This document shows, in pieces, positions 54,565 to 64,000 of a stretch of DNA of 64,000 nucleotides. The position numbers were made by a program, and so were the translations under genes. This DNA comes from Coenobita brevimanus (Eukaryota > Arthropoda > Malacostraca > Decapoda > Coenobitidae), in contig CM064653.1 in NCBI GenBank assembly GCA_032717465.1, positions 39,195,555-39,259,554 of the forward strand. Direction: 5' to 3'. How positions within the stretch are numbered: position 1 is the stretch's first letter; each line of letters begins with the position of its first letter. Below the pieces are notes generated by a model, which saw only the letters and a list, made by a program, of their open reading frames with translations, searched no databases and was not told where the DNA came from.

Positions 54565-54606
<42 letters not shown>
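54301..54606. repeat. Three (AC)n arrays
   Basis: (AC)n at 54301-54338, about 54429-54447, and 54569-54606. The last two lie in a small purine-rich stretch. Confidence 0.95.
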
Positions 54607-54610
<4 letters not shown>

Positions 54611-54664
54611 GGATCACTGCAACACACTGAGGGAAAAAATCAGTTCTCTTATACCGAGAGTCAC

Positions 54665-57325
54665 ACTGCCTGGTTAATGAAGAAGAGGGAAGGAGGGAAG
54701 AAGAAAAGGAAGAAGGAGGAAATAGAAGAGGGAAGGAGGGAAGATGAAGTAGGAGATAAAAGACGGAGAGTAGGAAGAAGGAGGCAAGAGAGAAAGAGGG
54801 AAGAAGGAAGAGGAGGTAAAGGAGGGAGGGAGGGAAGAAGAGGAGATAAAAATGGGAGGGAGGGAAGAAGGACGAGGAGATAAATAGGGGAAGGAGGAAA
54901 AAAGGAGATAGAAGAGGGAAGGAGGGAAGAAGGAAGAGGAGATAAAAGAGGGTGGGAGGGAAGAAAAAGGAGATAAAGAGTGATGGAAGGAAGAAGCAGG
55001 AGGTAAAAAAGGGAAGGAGGGTAGAAGGGGAGGAGGAGGAGGAGGAGAAGGAGGAGGAGGAGGAGGAGGAGGATATAAAAATTAAGGAGGGAATAAGAGG
55101 GAGGTAAAAGAAGAAAGGAAGGAGGTGATGGAAGGAAGGATGAAGGAGGAGGCAAAAGAAGGAAGGAGAGAAGGAAGTAAGAAAAAGGGAAGGAGGGATG
55201 AAGGAGGAGGCAAAAGAAGGAAGGAGGGATGATGATGGCATAAGAGGAAAGGAGGAGGTAAAGAACTTAAAGAAGGAAAAAAGGAAGAAGAGGGAGAAGG
55301 AGGAGGGTAAAAGAAAGAAGGAAGAAGAAGAATAGGGCGAGAAGGAAGGAGGGAAGAGTAAGGAAGAAGAGGGAAGAAGAATCGGAGGAGGAGGATATGA
55401 AGAGTGTTGGAGGGACAAAAGGTGTGTCAGGGTGATATGGGGAGAGGAACATGGGGAGAGGGGAGGGGAGAAATGACAAGGGAGGAAAATAAAAGAGTGT
55501 GGTAGCGATGATGAGAGGGAGAGACGACGTTAAAGGGAAGACGTAGATGGAAAGATGACGTGTGGAAAGGAGACGGAAAATGAGAAGGAGGTGTCTGATA
55601 AAGAAAGAGGAAGAGAGATAAAGAAAGAGGGAGAAGGAGAGATAGAGAAAGAGGGAGAGGGAAAGACAGAGAAATAGGGAGAGGGAAAGATGGAGAAAGA
55701 GAGAAAGATAGAAAGAGAGAGAGGGAAAGAAAAATAAAGAGGGAAAGTGAAAGACAGAGAAAAATGGAGAGTGCAAAATAAAGAAAGAGGGAAAGACAAA
55801 GACACAAGGAGAGGGAAAGACAGAGAAAGAGGGAGGGGGAAAGAAAATAATAAGGAGAGAGAGAAACAAGCGAAAGATAATGACGAATAAAAGAAAAAAT
55901 AAAGGAGTGAATTATAAAGAAGAAAATATGATAAGGAAAAGGTGGAATAAAGATAATGAAAGAGAGACACGTGGGACGAAAACTAAGGTGAAATGATGAA
56001 GTAAAAAGGGAAATGAAGGGAGAGAACTGGGGATAGAGTATGAAAAGAAAGGAGGAAAGGAGAGGCGATGATGGAGGAAGGAGAAGAGGGAAATGATAAA
56101 GGAAGGAGAAGAGGGAAATGATAAAGGAAGAAGATGGAAATGATAAAGGAAAAAGAAGAGGGAAAATAATGGAAGAAGATGAAAGAAATGATAAAGGAGG
56201 AAGAAGGAAATGATAAAGGAAGAAGAGGGATGTAATAAAGGAAGTAGAGGGAAATGATAAAGGAAGGAAGATGAGGGAATTGATAAAGGAAGGAAGAAGA
56301 GGGAAATGATAAAGGAAGAAGAATGGGAACTGATAAAGGAAGGAGGGAAAAAATAAAGGAAGGAGAAGAGAGAAAGACGAAGGAGGGAAACAGGAAGAAT
56401 TGCGAAGATAGTATGATAAGAAACGGGGAAAAGAAATTGCCAAAGGAGAGAGAAGTGAAGGAGGTCGAAGGAGGAAGAAGGAAAGACGTGTGGATGAAGA
56501 AGGAAGGAGAGAAGAACACACAAGGAAGGGGAATAGGGAAAAATGACAAAGAAAAACCAGATGAGGGGAAAATGAGGAGGAAATGATGCCATGAGAGTAA
56601 GAAAGGGAAGGAGGGAAGTGAGGAGGAAGAAGGAAGTACAAGGAAGGATGAGAAGAAAAAGATGCTGCAGAAGAAGTGAAGGAAAAGTGAAGGTAAAATC
56701 CTGCCCTAAAGTAAAGAGGAAGGAGGCAAGCGTTTAGGAAGAGAGTGAGATAAGGGGAGGGGAGGGGAGGGGAGGGGAGGGGAAGAGGTGCTATGGTTAA
56801 GGAGGGAAGATTAATGAAGCTGCGAGGGGAAAGGGAGCGGAAGGGGAGGGAGGGAGGGAGGAGAAGAGGAAGGAGTGAGAAGGGAGAGAGGAGGAGAGAG
56901 AGGGAAAGGGAATGGGAAGTATGGGGGAAAAGAGGAGAAGAGGAGATGGAAGAAATAGAGAGGAAGAAGAGATAGGAGGGAAAGAGGGAAAGGTGGAGGT
57001 AGGAAAAGAGAGGGGAAGGGGAAATAAGGGGAAGAGGGGAAAGGAAGGTAGGGAGAAGAGAGGAGAAGAGGATGTAAGGTATGAGTGGAGAATGGATGAC
57101 AGGAGGAAGAGGGAAGTGGAAAGGGAGGAAGGGGAAGTGGGAGAAAAGGGAGAGGAAGAGAGACAGAGGGGGGAAGGGTAAGAGAGAAAGGGGGGGAGGG
57201 GTAGAGAGAGGAAGAGGAGGGAGGGGGTAGAGAGAGGAAGAAGAGGGAGGAAAAGAGAGAGAGGAAGGAATGGGAGGAAGAGGAAGATAAGGGGAGAGAG
57301 AAAAAGTAATATGGAAGGATGGAAC
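54665..57325 (+). repeat. Long purine-rich tract with minisatellite zones
   Basis: About 2.7 kb almost free of pyrimidines on +. Zones: GGAGGGAAGAAGGAAGAGGA with GATAAAAGAG units at 54670-55260; GAGAAAGAGGGAGAGGGAAA units at 55600-55830; AAGGAAGAAGAGGGAAATGA with TAA units at 56060-56350; GGGGA repeats near 56755-56785. Opposite-strand open frames up to 635 codons (55427-57334) are Phe/Ser/Leu/Pro artefacts. Confidence 0.93.
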
Positions 57326-57507
57326 GTAAAACAAATATACCGAAGAACAAAACAGGATTAAGAAAGAAAAAAAAAAGATTGTTTTCAGAAAGACTGACGG
57401 ATGAAAAGGAAGGGAAAATAAAAGACTGAGAACAGGGAAGTGGAAAGAAGGAGAAGTTGCAACAATATTGGTGAAAGTAAGGAACGTGAGAGGGAAAAAG
57501 GATGGGG

Positions 57508-57509
<2 letters not shown>

Positions 57510-57556
<47 letters not shown>
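57510..57556. repeat. (GA)n microsatellite
   Basis: About 23 GA units. Confidence 0.97.
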
Positions 57557-57561
<5 letters not shown>

Positions 57562-57654
57562 TTCAGATATTACTTGGGTAGGTATACTTACATATTAAAG
57601 CACAGGACTTAAGAAACGAAATCTGAAGTGAGATGAAATGAATGTACTGGTATA

Positions 57655-57795
57655 TCGAGACAGCCAGAAAAACAAACAGACAGACAGACATGCAGACAGA
57701 AAGACAGGGAACCAAAGAGACAGACAGAGAAACAGAACCAGACACACACAGACAGAGAACCACAGACACAGACAGGAGGACAAACAGACAAACTC
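57655..57795 (+). repeat. (CAGA)n-rich tract
   Basis: Imperfect CAGACAGACAGACA repeats. Confidence 0.85.
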
Positions 57796-57846
57796 AGCGA
57801 CCAAGCATAATTTTACCTGGCAACACAAAACCCGCCAGAGGGGTGT

Positions 57847-57996
57847 CGTAATAAATAAAGGAGGACTAATAAATAAAGGAGGACTAATAAATAAAGGAGA
57901 ACTAATAAATAAAGGAGGACTAATAAATAAAGGAGCACTAATAAATAAAGGAGCACTAATAAATAAAGGAGGACTAATAAATAAAGGAGAACTGAC
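57847..57996 (+). repeat. 18 bp minisatellite, 8 copies
   Basis: Unit AATAAATAAAGGAGGACT. The fourth-last base varies (GGACT, GAACT, GCACT). It reads as a six-residue repeat (NKGGLI) in one frame because 18 is a multiple of 3. Confidence 0.95.
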
Positions 57997-58189
57997 AGGT
58001 AAAGTGCAATTACGTCAGGTAGCCATAGTCCTCATGAGCGTAGTTGCGTCATGCGTCTGGCTCAAGGCTGACGTAAATACACTGCTGTTTAGATAGTTTT
58101 TTCCTCTCTCTCTCTCTCTCACCATGTTTTGCAAGGAAAATACCTGGTCCATCCCTATATCAATTCACTTCTATGCCCTTTTCTTATTT

Positions 58190-58212
58190 TTTATTATTAT
58201 TATTATTATTAT
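58190..58212. repeat. (ATT)n microsatellite
   Basis: About seven ATT units. A (CT)n of about nine units lies at 58103-58120. Confidence 0.9.
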
Positions 58213-58245
58213 TTTTTGACGATGTGGTGCACTGAAGGGAGATGG

Positions 58246-58313
58246 ATACATAAACAAAATTCAAGGGACGAAATGTGTGGGGTAGTGAGAGGGGGGTCAA
58301 TTATATCCACCGT

Positions 58314-58375
<62 letters not shown>

Positions 58376-58425
58376 TAAACAAGATTCAAGAGACGGAGTG
58401 TGTGGGGTTGTAAGAGGGGGAAATT
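58246..58425 (+). repeat. (AC)n array with a duplicated flanking spacer
   Basis: ATAAACAAAATTCAAGGGAC then GAAATGTGTGGGGTAGTGAG before the array (58249-58300) recurs as ATAAACAAGATTCAAGAGAC then GGAGTGTGTGGGGTTGTAAG after it (58374-58420). The array itself is (AC)n at 58315-58373. Confidence 0.9.
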
Positions 58426-58559
58426 ATGTTGGGCCAGCCTTGGTTTCCTTCAGGCTGGGGATGGAAAAAAAAATGGAAAAACAAAAAAAAGGTGGGGAAA
58501 AAATGACTAAGGGGATTGAAAGGGGCGAAAAAAGTGGTGAGCCAAGGACACCGGTGAGT

Positions 58560-59520
58560 GTTTGATCTGAGGAAAGAGAGAGGAAATGAAGAGGGGAAAA
58601 GGGAAGAGGGGAATTGAAGAGAGGAAAGGGGAGAAAAGAGAAGGGAAATGAAGAGGGGAAGAGAGGAAAGGGGAGAAATGAAGAGGGGAATAAAGGAAAG
58701 AGAAAGGAAGTGAGGGGAAAAGGGAGAGGAAAGAGAGGGGAAATGATGAGGGGAAAGGGGAGAGGAAGGAGAGAAGGGGTGTGGAAAATGAGAGGGAGGA
58801 AAAGGATGACGAAAAAATTAGGTGGGGAGAAAAGAGAAGGGGAGTGAACAGGTGAGGGGAGAGAGTGATGGGATTGAGGAAGAGAGAGAGAAGAGTGATG
58901 GAGAGAATAAAGGGGAGAAGAAATGTGGACAGTAAGGGGGAAGAGAGAAGGGGAAATGGGAAAGAGGTGAAAGGAAGAGAGGGTAGAGAAAGATAGGAAG
59001 ACGGGAAAGAGGGAGAGATGACAGAAAGGAGTGAGAAGAAGGATGTAAAGTAGGAAAGAAGAGAGAAGGATGATAAGGGAAAAATCACATAAAAGAACAG
59101 GAGATGGGAATAAAGGAGAATGGAGCGAAAAAGAAGAGAGATGAGGAAGAAGAAATGGAGGAAATATGGGGGAGCGGAGAAATGAAGAGAGTAAGGGAGG
59201 GGAGAAAAGGAAAGAAGGAAGACAGAGTCGGAGGAGTAATGGAGAGAAGGGAAAGGGAGAGACGAGAAAGAGAAGAGGTGTAGGGAATAAAGGAGATAAA
59301 AGAAGGAACGCGGAGGAGAAAAGAGGTGTAGAGAGGAGAAAGAGAAGAGAGGTGCAAAAAGTGGAATGTAAAGGAGAAAAAAGAATGAAAGAGGAGAAGG
59401 AGAAAAGAGATGCAGAGAGGGAGAGGGAGAAGAGAGGCGTGGACAGTAAAGGAGAAGAAAGAAGGGAAAAGGAGAAGGGGAGAAGAGGTATAGAGAGGAA
59501 AGAACAAGCGATAAAATCCA
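58560..59520 (+). repeat. Purine-rich tract
   Basis: About 1 kb of GAGGGGAAAAGGGAGAGGA-like DNA. The AGAGGGGAAATGAAGAGGGG motif recurs near 58570-58700, and AGGTGTAGAGAGGAGAAAG near 59275-59350. Confidence 0.92.
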
Positions 59521-59604
59521 TAAAGGAGAAATAAAAAATCGGATGCAATAAACCAACGAACACAGAGGCCTGACATGTTCCATCTTCGCCAAGCCCTTCA
59601 GATA

Positions 59605-59705
59605 ATCATTAAAAAAAAAAAAGGGGGGGACAAAAATACAGTAATAAAAAAAGGGCAAAATACAATAATAAAAAAAAGTGGCAAAAATACGATAATAAAA
59701 ATAAA
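59605..59705. repeat. A-rich repeats (AATACAATAATAAAAAAAG)
   Basis: Three diverged units of about 30 bp rich in A. Confidence 0.75.
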
Positions 59706-59789
59706 GCTGGGGGCCTACCTACCCCTTCGCGTACTCAGTTTTCACAAGACCAAACTTCTCTAGGTCAGGAGGTCTAAGAAAAGGCCAAG

Positions 59790-59852
59790 ATGCTGAGTTT
59801 CTTACCTTTGTGGAGACGCCGTAGCTACCGGGAAGAAGGCGGAGTCAGCAAG
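59790..59852 (+). other. Candidate short coding exon: ATG to splice donor
   Basis: An ATG at 59790 in an AAG-ATG context opens 21 codons (MLSFLPLWRRR..., then SYREEGGVSK) that end exactly at AAG|GTGAGG (59852|59853), a good donor in phase 0. The read-through stops four codons later. Upstream DNA (59763 on) follows a pyrimidine-containing CTTCTCTAG acceptor-like site. The segment is non-repetitive and richer in GC than its surroundings. No protein family is recognised and no second exon is seen. It may be chance. Confidence 0.25.
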
Positions 59853-59929
59853 GTGAGGGCCTGAAAGGAGTGGAAAATTTTGCTCAGTAAACTGAGAATG
59901 TAATTTTGTACTATGATTGCAAAGACTGT

Positions 59930-60180
59930 ACAATAGATTTTATTTTTATATATTTGTATTTTATGTATTTAATCTTTTGTTTATTGATTTATCTATTTAT
60001 TTAATGCAATTCATTTATTATTTATTTATTTTATGCCTTTTTATTTACTTATTTATCCATTTATTCGATGCCTTTTGTTTATTTCTTAATTTAATCCTTT
60101 ATCTATATATCTTATGACTTCTATTTTTTCATGTATTTAGGTATTATTTAACGCATTTTATTATATTTATATTACCTGTA
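59930..60180. repeat. AT-rich tract, TATTTATTTA repeats
   Basis: Imperfect TTATTTATTTAT and ATGCCTTTTATTTA repeats, the latter of about 55 bp spacing around AATGCAATTC/GATGCC. Confidence 0.85.
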
Positions 60181-60286
60181 GGAAATGAAGGAGAATAGTA
60201 TAATTCCTGTGCAGTACTAGTAACGAAGAAGTGCTGGGGACTCTTAGCTAACAAGAACATGGACCAAAGACACAAATTTTATATAA

Positions 60287-60540
60287 GGCTCTTTTTTTCC
60301 AGGTAACCAATACTTTTTTCCATTTTCCAGGTAATCAACGCTTTTTTCCCTTTTTCCAGGTAACCAGAGCTCTTTTTGTCCCTTTTCCAGGTAACTAACT
60401 CTTTTCTCCAGGTAACCAACGCTTTTTTCCCTTTTTCCAGGTAACCAGAGCTCTTTTTGTCCCTTTTCCAGGTAACTAACTCTTCTCCAGGTAACCAACG
60501 CTCTTTTTTTCCCTTTTCCAGGTAACCAACGCTCTTCTTT
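60287..60540 (+). repeat. Minisatellite containing CCAGGTAACC after T-runs
   Basis: Nine copies of TTTTCCAGGTAAC or close variants, separated by 15-35 bp of ...AACGCTTTTTTCCC or ...AGAGCTCTTTTTGTCCC. A longer unit of about 80 bp (two different short units plus a third) is itself duplicated across about 60345-60500. Each unit has the form polypyrimidine-CAG|GTAAC, the layout of adjoining 3' and 5' splice sites. Confidence 0.9.
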
Positions 60541-60629
60541 CCCCTTTGCATTGGTGTCTGTACCCCTCCTGGTCAGCCTCGTCCCCTCACCCACCATCAC
60601 ACACGGTAGATCAGTCTCCCGTTTAACAT

Positions 60630-60691
60630 CTTCAATCTCATGACGTGTTTTAAAGTATTATTTTTACTATTTTTTGGTTACCTCTAGATGA

Positions 60692-60729
<38 letters not shown>

Positions 60730-60880
60730 GTTATTATTGTTGTTGTTGTTTTGGGGAGATTTTTTGGACTATGGGGATTAGACAGAAACTTTATTAACTC
60801 CTTCTTTAGTAAATGTCTGTCCTAAGATTATTAAAACTGTCTGGAGATAAAGATTAAGAAAGACGCTGATGATACCAATA
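60630..60880 (+). mobile_element. Degenerate family F element with an (ATT)n array inside
   Basis: Outer end ATCTTCAATCTCATGACGTG, left core CTCTAGATGATTTTTATTAT running into (ATT)n (about 60690-60735) and GTT units, then right core TTAAAACTGTCTGGAGATAA and AGATTAAGAAAGACGCTGAT. Confidence 0.6.
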
Positions 60881-60887
60881 ATAATAA

Positions 60888-60888
60888 T

Positions 60889-60922
<34 letters not shown>

Positions 60923-60935
60923 TTAATAACAATTA
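60888..60935. repeat. (AAT)n microsatellite
   Basis: About 14 AAT units with one TATT interruption, starting just after the family F right end. Confidence 0.95.
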
Positions 60936-61010
60936 GTGAATGAAGTACTGCCACGCAATACAAAGTCCCCTACCGGATGATAAAACATACATAAGTACTG
61001 TCCAAGGTCC

Positions 61011-61012
<2 letters not shown>

Positions 61013-61097
<85 letters not shown>
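61013..61097 (+). repeat. (GT)n(GA)n compound microsatellite
   Basis: About 18 GT units pass directly into about 24 GA units. Confidence 0.97.
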
Positions 61098-61099
<2 letters not shown>

Positions 61100-62290
61100 A
61101 AAGAGAAGTTAAAGACAGGGAAAATGGTTGAGGTGGACGATGGGATTAAAGCCAGAGAAGAATAAAGACGAAGAAGAATGAGAGAGGGAGAAAGAAAGAA
61201 TAATTCAACGCAGAGGTAAAAGAAGATGAGTGAGATAAAGACGAGGAGAGGAAATGTGAAGAGATGTGGAAGAGGAAGAGAGGAGGAAGATGAGAGTGAG
61301 GGGGAAATGAGAGGAGTGAGGAGAATAGGAAGAGGAGGAAAATTCAGAAGAGAAAGAGAAGTGAGGAGAGAGGAAGAGGGGAGGAAAACAGGAAGAAGAG
61401 AGTGCAAGAAATTGGGTGAAGTGAGAGGAACAGGAGAAAAAGGCGAAAACCCCGAAAAGAAGGGAAAATGAGAAGAGTAAGAGAAGAGAAGAGTGAGAAG
61501 AATAGAAGAGAAAGGTGAAAGTCCAGAAGAAAAAAGAAAAATGAGGAGAAGAGTAAGGGAAGAGGAAAGAGGAAGAGGGGAGTGAGAGGAAAATGGTAGG
61601 AGTGATAGGAATAGTGAGACGAAAAGGTGAAAGTTAGAGAGAAAGAGAAGAGGAAAAGAGTGGGCAAATGACGAAAGGGAAGAGAAGAGCTAAGAGATAT
61701 GACGGACAAGGAGGACGAAGAGGAGACAGACAATAAAGGGTGGGGAAAGAAGGAGGAGGAAATAAGGAAGAGGAGAAATAGAGGAAGTACAAAAAAAGAG
61801 GGAATTGAGGGAAAGACTAAGAAGAATGAAGGAAAACAGGTAGAGAAGATGGAAGAAAATGTGGCAAAAGCGAAGAAGAGACGCGTTAGAATAAGATGGA
61901 AGGAGAGAAGAAAATAAGAGAGGAAGAGAGATGAAACAAAGTGGGGGAAATGAGGAGGGGAAACGGGAGAGAAGAGGTAAGGGAAGGTCGGAGAGAAGAG
62001 GAAAGGGAAGAGGAAGAAGAGAGAGGTAAAGTGAGGAAGAAGGGGAGAGAAAAAAGAAAGGTGGGGTAAGAGAGAAAAGGAAAGAAAAGATGAAGACAGA
62101 TAGGAGAGGGGAGGAGGAAAGAAGAGAGGAAGAGGAGAAGGAAGGTGGTAGAGGAGAAGCGGAGAGAGGAGAGGAAAGAAAAGAGGATGAAGAGATTGCA
62201 GAAGGTGGGAGAAAAGAAGAGATGAGAGGAAAGAGGAAAAAAGGAAGAGGAAAGAAGAAAGCAAGGGAATGGAGCAAGCAGAAGATACTG
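61100..62290 (+). repeat. Purine-rich tract
   Basis: About 1.2 kb of AAGAGGAAGAGAGGAGAA-like DNA without clear periodicity. Open frames on both strands are artefacts. Confidence 0.92.
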
Positions 62291-62334
62291 TGTAGATTAG
62301 CACCACACACATACATACATATATTTTACGTACA

Positions 62335-62339
62335 CACTG

Positions 62340-62379
<40 letters not shown>

Positions 62380-62690
62380 TATTCAAACCAACGTACATGT
62401 CGCCTCAAATTCGCAACACATGCACACAGGTCATTTATTCACACAAATCCAGACAACGCACATGCACTCACTCATTCCTCTGCAGACAGTGAGTAATAGA
62501 GTCTACGTACATGCACATTCCACGAACACACACACGCACACAGGCAAACATACACAGTGTCTTGCTGATATATTACGAGACAAGAATACACACACAGACA
62601 TGCAGGAATAGACACATACACATACAATACACACACTAAAACAAGGATATTTAGATAGATAAACAGATAGATGGAGAAAGAGAGAGAGAG
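62335..62690. repeat. (AC)n array and degenerate CA-rich DNA
   Basis: Perfect (AC)n at about 62340-62375, followed by ACACACGCACACAGGC- and ACATGCA-rich DNA to about 62640, and short GATA and GA runs. Confidence 0.88.
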
Positions 62691-63060
62691 TCTATGTGGA
62701 AAACGGAAGAGCAGAGAAGAAAAGGGAAGATGAAAAGAAAAAGAAGGGGAAGAGAAGAGCATATAGAGAAGAGGAAGGTTGAAGAGAAGAAAGTAAAGGA
62801 GAGACGACTACAGGGAAAAAGCGAGGAGGAGGGTAGAAGAAAGGAAAGGAAGAGAACAGGGGAAAAGAGAAGAGAATCGAAAAAGGAAAAGAACAGAGAA
62901 GAGAGTGGAAGAAAGCTGAGGAGAGAAGAGAAAAGGGAAAGAAATGAGAATAGAGAAGAGGAGTGTAAAAGAGAAGAGGAGGGTAAAGTGCCAAGGAGAG
63001 ACGACAGGAGGGGAAAAGAGAATAAAAATAAAGAGAAATGAAGACAGAGGAGAGGCGAGG
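62690..63060 (+). repeat. Purine-rich tract
   Basis: GGAAGAGAAGAGAAAAGGGA-like DNA. A GAAGAGGAGGGTAAAGTG-like segment occurs more than once. Confidence 0.9.
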
Positions 63061-63130
63061 CAACTAAACCCCCACTACAAAGGGCTGCAAGAAACGAAGG
63101 GAGCACCCCAGCTGTCAGAGGCGCCTGCTG

Positions 63131-63172
63131 CCCAATATTATAAAGGTATTCCATTTTGAGTGGAATATTGGG
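63131..63172. repeat. Short palindrome with two alternative stems
   Basis: TATTCCA/TGGAATA (63147-63153 and 63161-63167) enclose a 7 nt loop, and CCCAATATT/AATATTGGG (63131-63139 and 63164-63172) give an outer alternative. The two stems overlap and exclude each other in part. Confidence 0.6.
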
Positions 63173-63447
63173 TTATGAGTGTGGGGGAGAAGGGATGGAT
63201 AAAGAGAAGGAGGAGGAGGAGGAGGTGAAGAAAAGATGGTGGGTGCAGAGGAGGGGGTGGAGAATAATTCCAGCTCAACGCTATAACAGATATTAATCAC
63301 TGATATGTAAAATTCATTATCATCGAACTTCTTTCATTATTTTAGTATGTAAGGAAGGATAAAACCAGCCACACAGACTAGCTACATATGTGAATCATGC
63401 GTTAAAGACAATCATTTCACTCCTAACTCCCTCCGACCCTGGTGGAA

Positions 63448-63514
63448 ATGAATAACAGAACATGCCAGTCACACCGTCAACGAGTCATCATCACCGGCAT
63501 AATCAACATACCAG
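63448..63514 (+). other. Candidate ATG-to-splice-donor segment
   Basis: An ATG at 63448 starts an open frame of 22 codons (MNNRTCQSHRQ...) that runs into CCAG|GTAAGTATT, an excellent donor at 63514|63515. No family, acceptor or partner exon is recognised. Confidence 0.2.
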
Positions 63515-63544
63515 GTAAGTATTAAAAAGCGGACGAAATACTAT

Positions 63545-63562
63545 AAAAAAAAAAAAAAAAAA
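63545..63562. repeat. Poly(A) run
   Basis: About 18 A. 63563-63840 is unassigned DNA, and 63841-64000 is pyrimidine-biased and runs off the window. Confidence 0.9.
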
Positions 63563-64000
63563 GGGAAGAAAAAAGTTGGACAAATTGACTGGGCGAGTGG
63601 ATGAGACGCCTGGGCAGAGATGAATGAAGGAAACAGGTTGGCGCATGCGTTTTGGGACAGCCATACACGCTTGCGCATCTTCCATCTTCACTGCGCACCC
63701 TCGACACACAGCATTATCAAAGTAGCCTACAACCCTTCGCTGACCTCGCTTTACCTTAATTACAATCCCTACGCTGACTTACGAAAGCATAAACGGCTGG
63801 TGAAGAAAGAAAACTGCCAAAAATCTTAGAGAGGCGTCACGACACACATTGCTGCCAGTCACTCCCTGTCTCCCGATTTCTGCACTCCCCATACCCTTCC
63901 CTCCTTCTCCCCCTCCCTTTCTTCTCCCTCACCTCCCCGTAAACCCCTCCGCCTCCACCTCCCTCCCTCAGTTTTACAGCTCAGTTCCTCCCATGATCCC

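Noticed and set aside
55427..57334. 635-codon open frame on the minus strand, the longest in the window
   Set aside because: It follows a 2.7 kb purine tract. The absence of stops on the pyrimidine strand is expected from composition.

Overview
This window looks like intergenic or intronic DNA from a repeat-rich animal genome, most likely a decapod crustacean. The evidence is the very high density of long (AC)n, (AG)n, (AAT)n and (GAT)n arrays, several families of short inverted-repeat elements, tRNA-derived SINEs and decayed LINE 3' ends. The species cannot be fixed from the sequence alone. I find no confident host protein-coding gene, no rRNA and no intact tRNA. Nearly all long open frames are artefacts of low-complexity DNA.

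The only recognisable protein sequence is LINE-derived. A 222-codon C-terminal reverse-transcriptase fragment lies at 47258-47926, and a broken relative lies at 50082-50532. A very decayed LINE-like stretch at 1-900 ends in poly(A). Three weak candidates for host exons are listed at low confidence: a short ATG-to-splice-donor segment at 59790-59852, a GC-rich segment ending in a consensus donor at 7795/7796, and an ATG-to-donor segment at 63448-63514.

The dispersed repeats fall into families that I named by comparing copies within the window. Family A is a ~205 bp element with TTCACTTTAACTTGGCC-type inverted ends. Family E is a ~215 bp element with inverted ends of about 50-60 bp. Family F is a palindromic element built around CCAGACGATTTTATTCAGC, with about 30 whole or partial copies. 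Family H has inverted CCTCCGCCAA ends. Families D, G, J and M are shorter dispersed units. Four tRNA-like SINE candidates lie at 9.4, 21.5, 51.0 and 53.5 kb. The most striking structure is at 46.9-48.1 kb. A family A element is interrupted by a ~1,000 bp element with long inverted ends and TA at both junctions, and that insert carries the 3' ends of two different LINEs fused head to tail.

Layout: 0-5.6 kb, decayed LINE, microsatellites, H and F copies; 5.8-7.1 kb, purine tract; 7.5-8.6 kb, GC-rich segment and CA-rich DNA; 8.6-11.8 kb, MITE and SINE cluster; 12.4-14.1 kb, three minisatellites; 14.1-24.1 kb, mixed dispersed repeats; 24.4-25.9 kb, pyrimidine tract; 28.3-30.4 kb, minisatellites; 30.4-34.4 kb, purine tract; 36.7-38.5 kb, pyrimidine tract; 38.8-39.9 kb, H element and a ~130 bp tandem array; 42-46.3 kb, microsatellites with F and E copies; 46.7-51.2 kb, nested elements, LINE ends and a SINE; 54.5-63.1 kb, mostly purine tracts with small tandem arrays between them. 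About a quarter of the window is long single-strand-biased purine or pyrimidine DNA (my estimate from summing the tracts).
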